A stretch of DNA of 64,000 nt, from positions 4,074,001-4,138,000 of the forward strand of contig OX639991.1 of NCBI GenBank assembly GCA_951828585.1. Reading direction: 5' to 3'. The first letter of the stretch is position 1. Each line of letters begins with the position of its first letter. Below the pieces are notes generated by a model, which saw only the letters and a program-made list of their open reading frames with translations, made no database searches and was not told the DNA's origin. Source of the stretch: Longimicrobiales bacterium. GTDB taxonomy: Bacteria > Gemmatimonadota > Gemmatimonadetes > Longimicrobiales > Gaopeijiaceae. The position numbers and the translations under genes are program-made. This document shows, piece after piece, positions 63,180-64,000 of the stretch.

Positions 63180-64000
63180 TCAGAAGGGCCGCATGCGTTG
63201 CCGCATCCGCTCCATCTGGGCCTGCTGCCGGGCCTGCAACTGGGCGGCTCCGATGAGGGCCAGCTGTTCGCCCGTCTGCAGTCCCGCGAGGACTTCGACG
63301 TAGTCCCAGTCGCTCAAACCGATAACCACCGGACGCGGCTCGATGTTGCCGGCATCGTCGATCACGAAGACGACGGCAGGCCGGTAGGGCAGGTCGTTGC
63401 CTCCGCCCATGGCAGCCATCATCCCGCCACCGAAGCCACCGCCAAAACCACCTGCACCGCGACCGGCCCCGGCACCCTGCCCTCCCATGCCGGCAGGCCG
63501 GTCTCCGCCCGCGGCAGCGCCCGCCTGTGCTCCGCCGCCGTCCGCTCCGGCATTCATTCGCCCCGCACCACCGCCGGCGCCACCGGAGCGACCCCCCGAC
63601 TGCCCCTGCATCTGACTCCACAGCGCGCGAACGGAATCCTGGGAGATCTCACCGGACATCATCTTTTCCCGTATCTCGTCCATCGACGGCATGCCATTCG
63701 ATTGCGCGGACTCCGTCTCCGCGGCATCGGCCCCTGCTTCTCCGGATTCCGCCTCTCCGTCGTCCGTCGCCGAACCCTGCGCTCCACCACCCGCCCCACC
63801 CCCAGCACCACCGCGACCGCCCGGGAATCCACCCGCGGCCATCCTCCCGCCTCCCGAGTTGGCGCTTTCCAGCTCGGCAAAGCGGGCGGCGGCCTGCCCC
63901 ATCAGGGGCCCGAACGCCCGGAAGTCGACCGACACCGCTTCCGGATCCATGCCCAGCACCTCGGCCGCGGCCGCTACCTCCTGGGGCTGCACGATCGCGT
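63180..64000 (-). CDS. C-terminal part of a MacA-like membrane fusion protein (5' end outside window)
   Basis: Only the last ~273 codons are in the window; the frame is open to base 64000. The C-terminal DLPYRPAVVFVIDDAGNIEP and RPVVIGLSDWDYVEVLAGLQ-TGEQLALIG block is typical of the beta-barrel/membrane-proximal end of HlyD/MacA-type periplasmic adaptors. Just before it is a ~150-residue Gly/Ala/Met-rich low-complexity insertion (GGGAGRMNAGADGGGAQAGA, GGFGGGFGGGMMAAMGGG) that ordinary MacA proteins lack. A short helical segment with EIREKMMSGEISQDSVRALW lies within it. The gene precedes the MacB-like permease by 57 nt. The N-terminal hairpin and lipoyl domain cannot be checked here. Confidence 0.8.
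   Translation of the reverse strand, partial: AIVQPQEVAAAAEVLGMDPEAVSVDFRAFGPLMGQAAARFAELESANSGGGRMAAGGFPGGRGGAGGGAGGGAQGSATDDGEAESGEAGADAAETESAQSNGMPSMDEIREKMMSGEISQDSVRALWSQMQGQSGGRSGGAGGGAGRMNAGADGGGAQAGAAAGGDRPAGMGGQGAGAGRGAGGFGGGFGGGMMAAMGGGNDLPYRPAVVFVIDDAGNIEPRPVVIGLSDWDYVEVLAGLQTGEQLALIGAAQLQARQQAQMERMRQRMRPF

Overview
The window reads as a chromosomal segment of a strongly G+C-rich, Gram-negative, heterotrophic bacterium. Secreted and outer-membrane families are heavily represented: signal peptides, lipoboxes, Omp85-like barrels, TonB plug and receptor proteins, carboxypeptidase-regulatory-like (CRL) domains, PD40 beta-propeller amidohydrolases, and an S9 peptidase. That mixture, and the run of lineage-specific secreted paralogues, is what I associate with Gemmatimonadota or a close relative. 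This is an inference from gene content; there is no rRNA gene in the window to test it.

Layout. 1-8.1 kb (minus strand): rpsA, a periplasmic-binding lipoprotein, pccB, a two-PDZ protein and a biotin carboxylase cut by the window edge. Three tandem 174-bp MITE-like repeats sit between rpsA and the lipoprotein. 8.3-12.1 kb (minus): rnz, tyrA and a fused aroA-cmk, upstream of rpsA. The order tyrA-aroA-cmk-rpsA is a known conserved arrangement. 12.3-22.9 kb (mostly plus): a Tat-exported PLP enzyme, a CopC-CopD fusion, a YbdG-type channel (minus), apaG, secreted proteins of unknown role, an Omp85-like protein and a secreted FAH-family enzyme; then tRNA-Leu(TAA). 23.0-25.6 kb (minus): an ABC-2 exporter pair and arginase. 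25.8-35.4 kb (plus): a second Omp85-like protein and two very large PD40-amidohydrolases. 35.5-41.2 kb (minus): a three-gene operon with a third PD40-amidohydrolase between two 'plug-only' TonB-like proteins. 41.8-47.5 kb (plus): metH overlapping a homocysteine methyltransferase-MTHFR fusion. 47.6-52.0 kb (minus): S9 peptidase, Xaa-Pro aminopeptidase and a MetF-like protein, coupled by 4-nt overlaps. 52.4-59.1 kb: a CRL-domain protein, a TonB receptor, a phosphodiester glycosidase-like lipoprotein, a small secreted protein and thrC. 59.2-64 kb: another MITE copy, an ECF sigma/anti-sigma/PDZ operon, and a MacB-like permease with the end of a membrane fusion protein.

How the parts fit. Housekeeping metabolism (aromatic amino acids, methionine/folate one-carbon flow, acyl-CoA carboxylation, arginine breakdown, threonine synthesis) alternates with envelope and peptide-scavenging modules. 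The least conventional parts are the plug-only TonB-like proteins in an operon with a giant amidohydrolase, the MITE-like repeat that lies in frame with the 5' end of a lipoprotein gene, an almost identical ~125-bp module in front of two unrelated secreted-protein genes, and an A+T-rich double palindrome found at 15 kb and again inside the 59-kb MITE copy.
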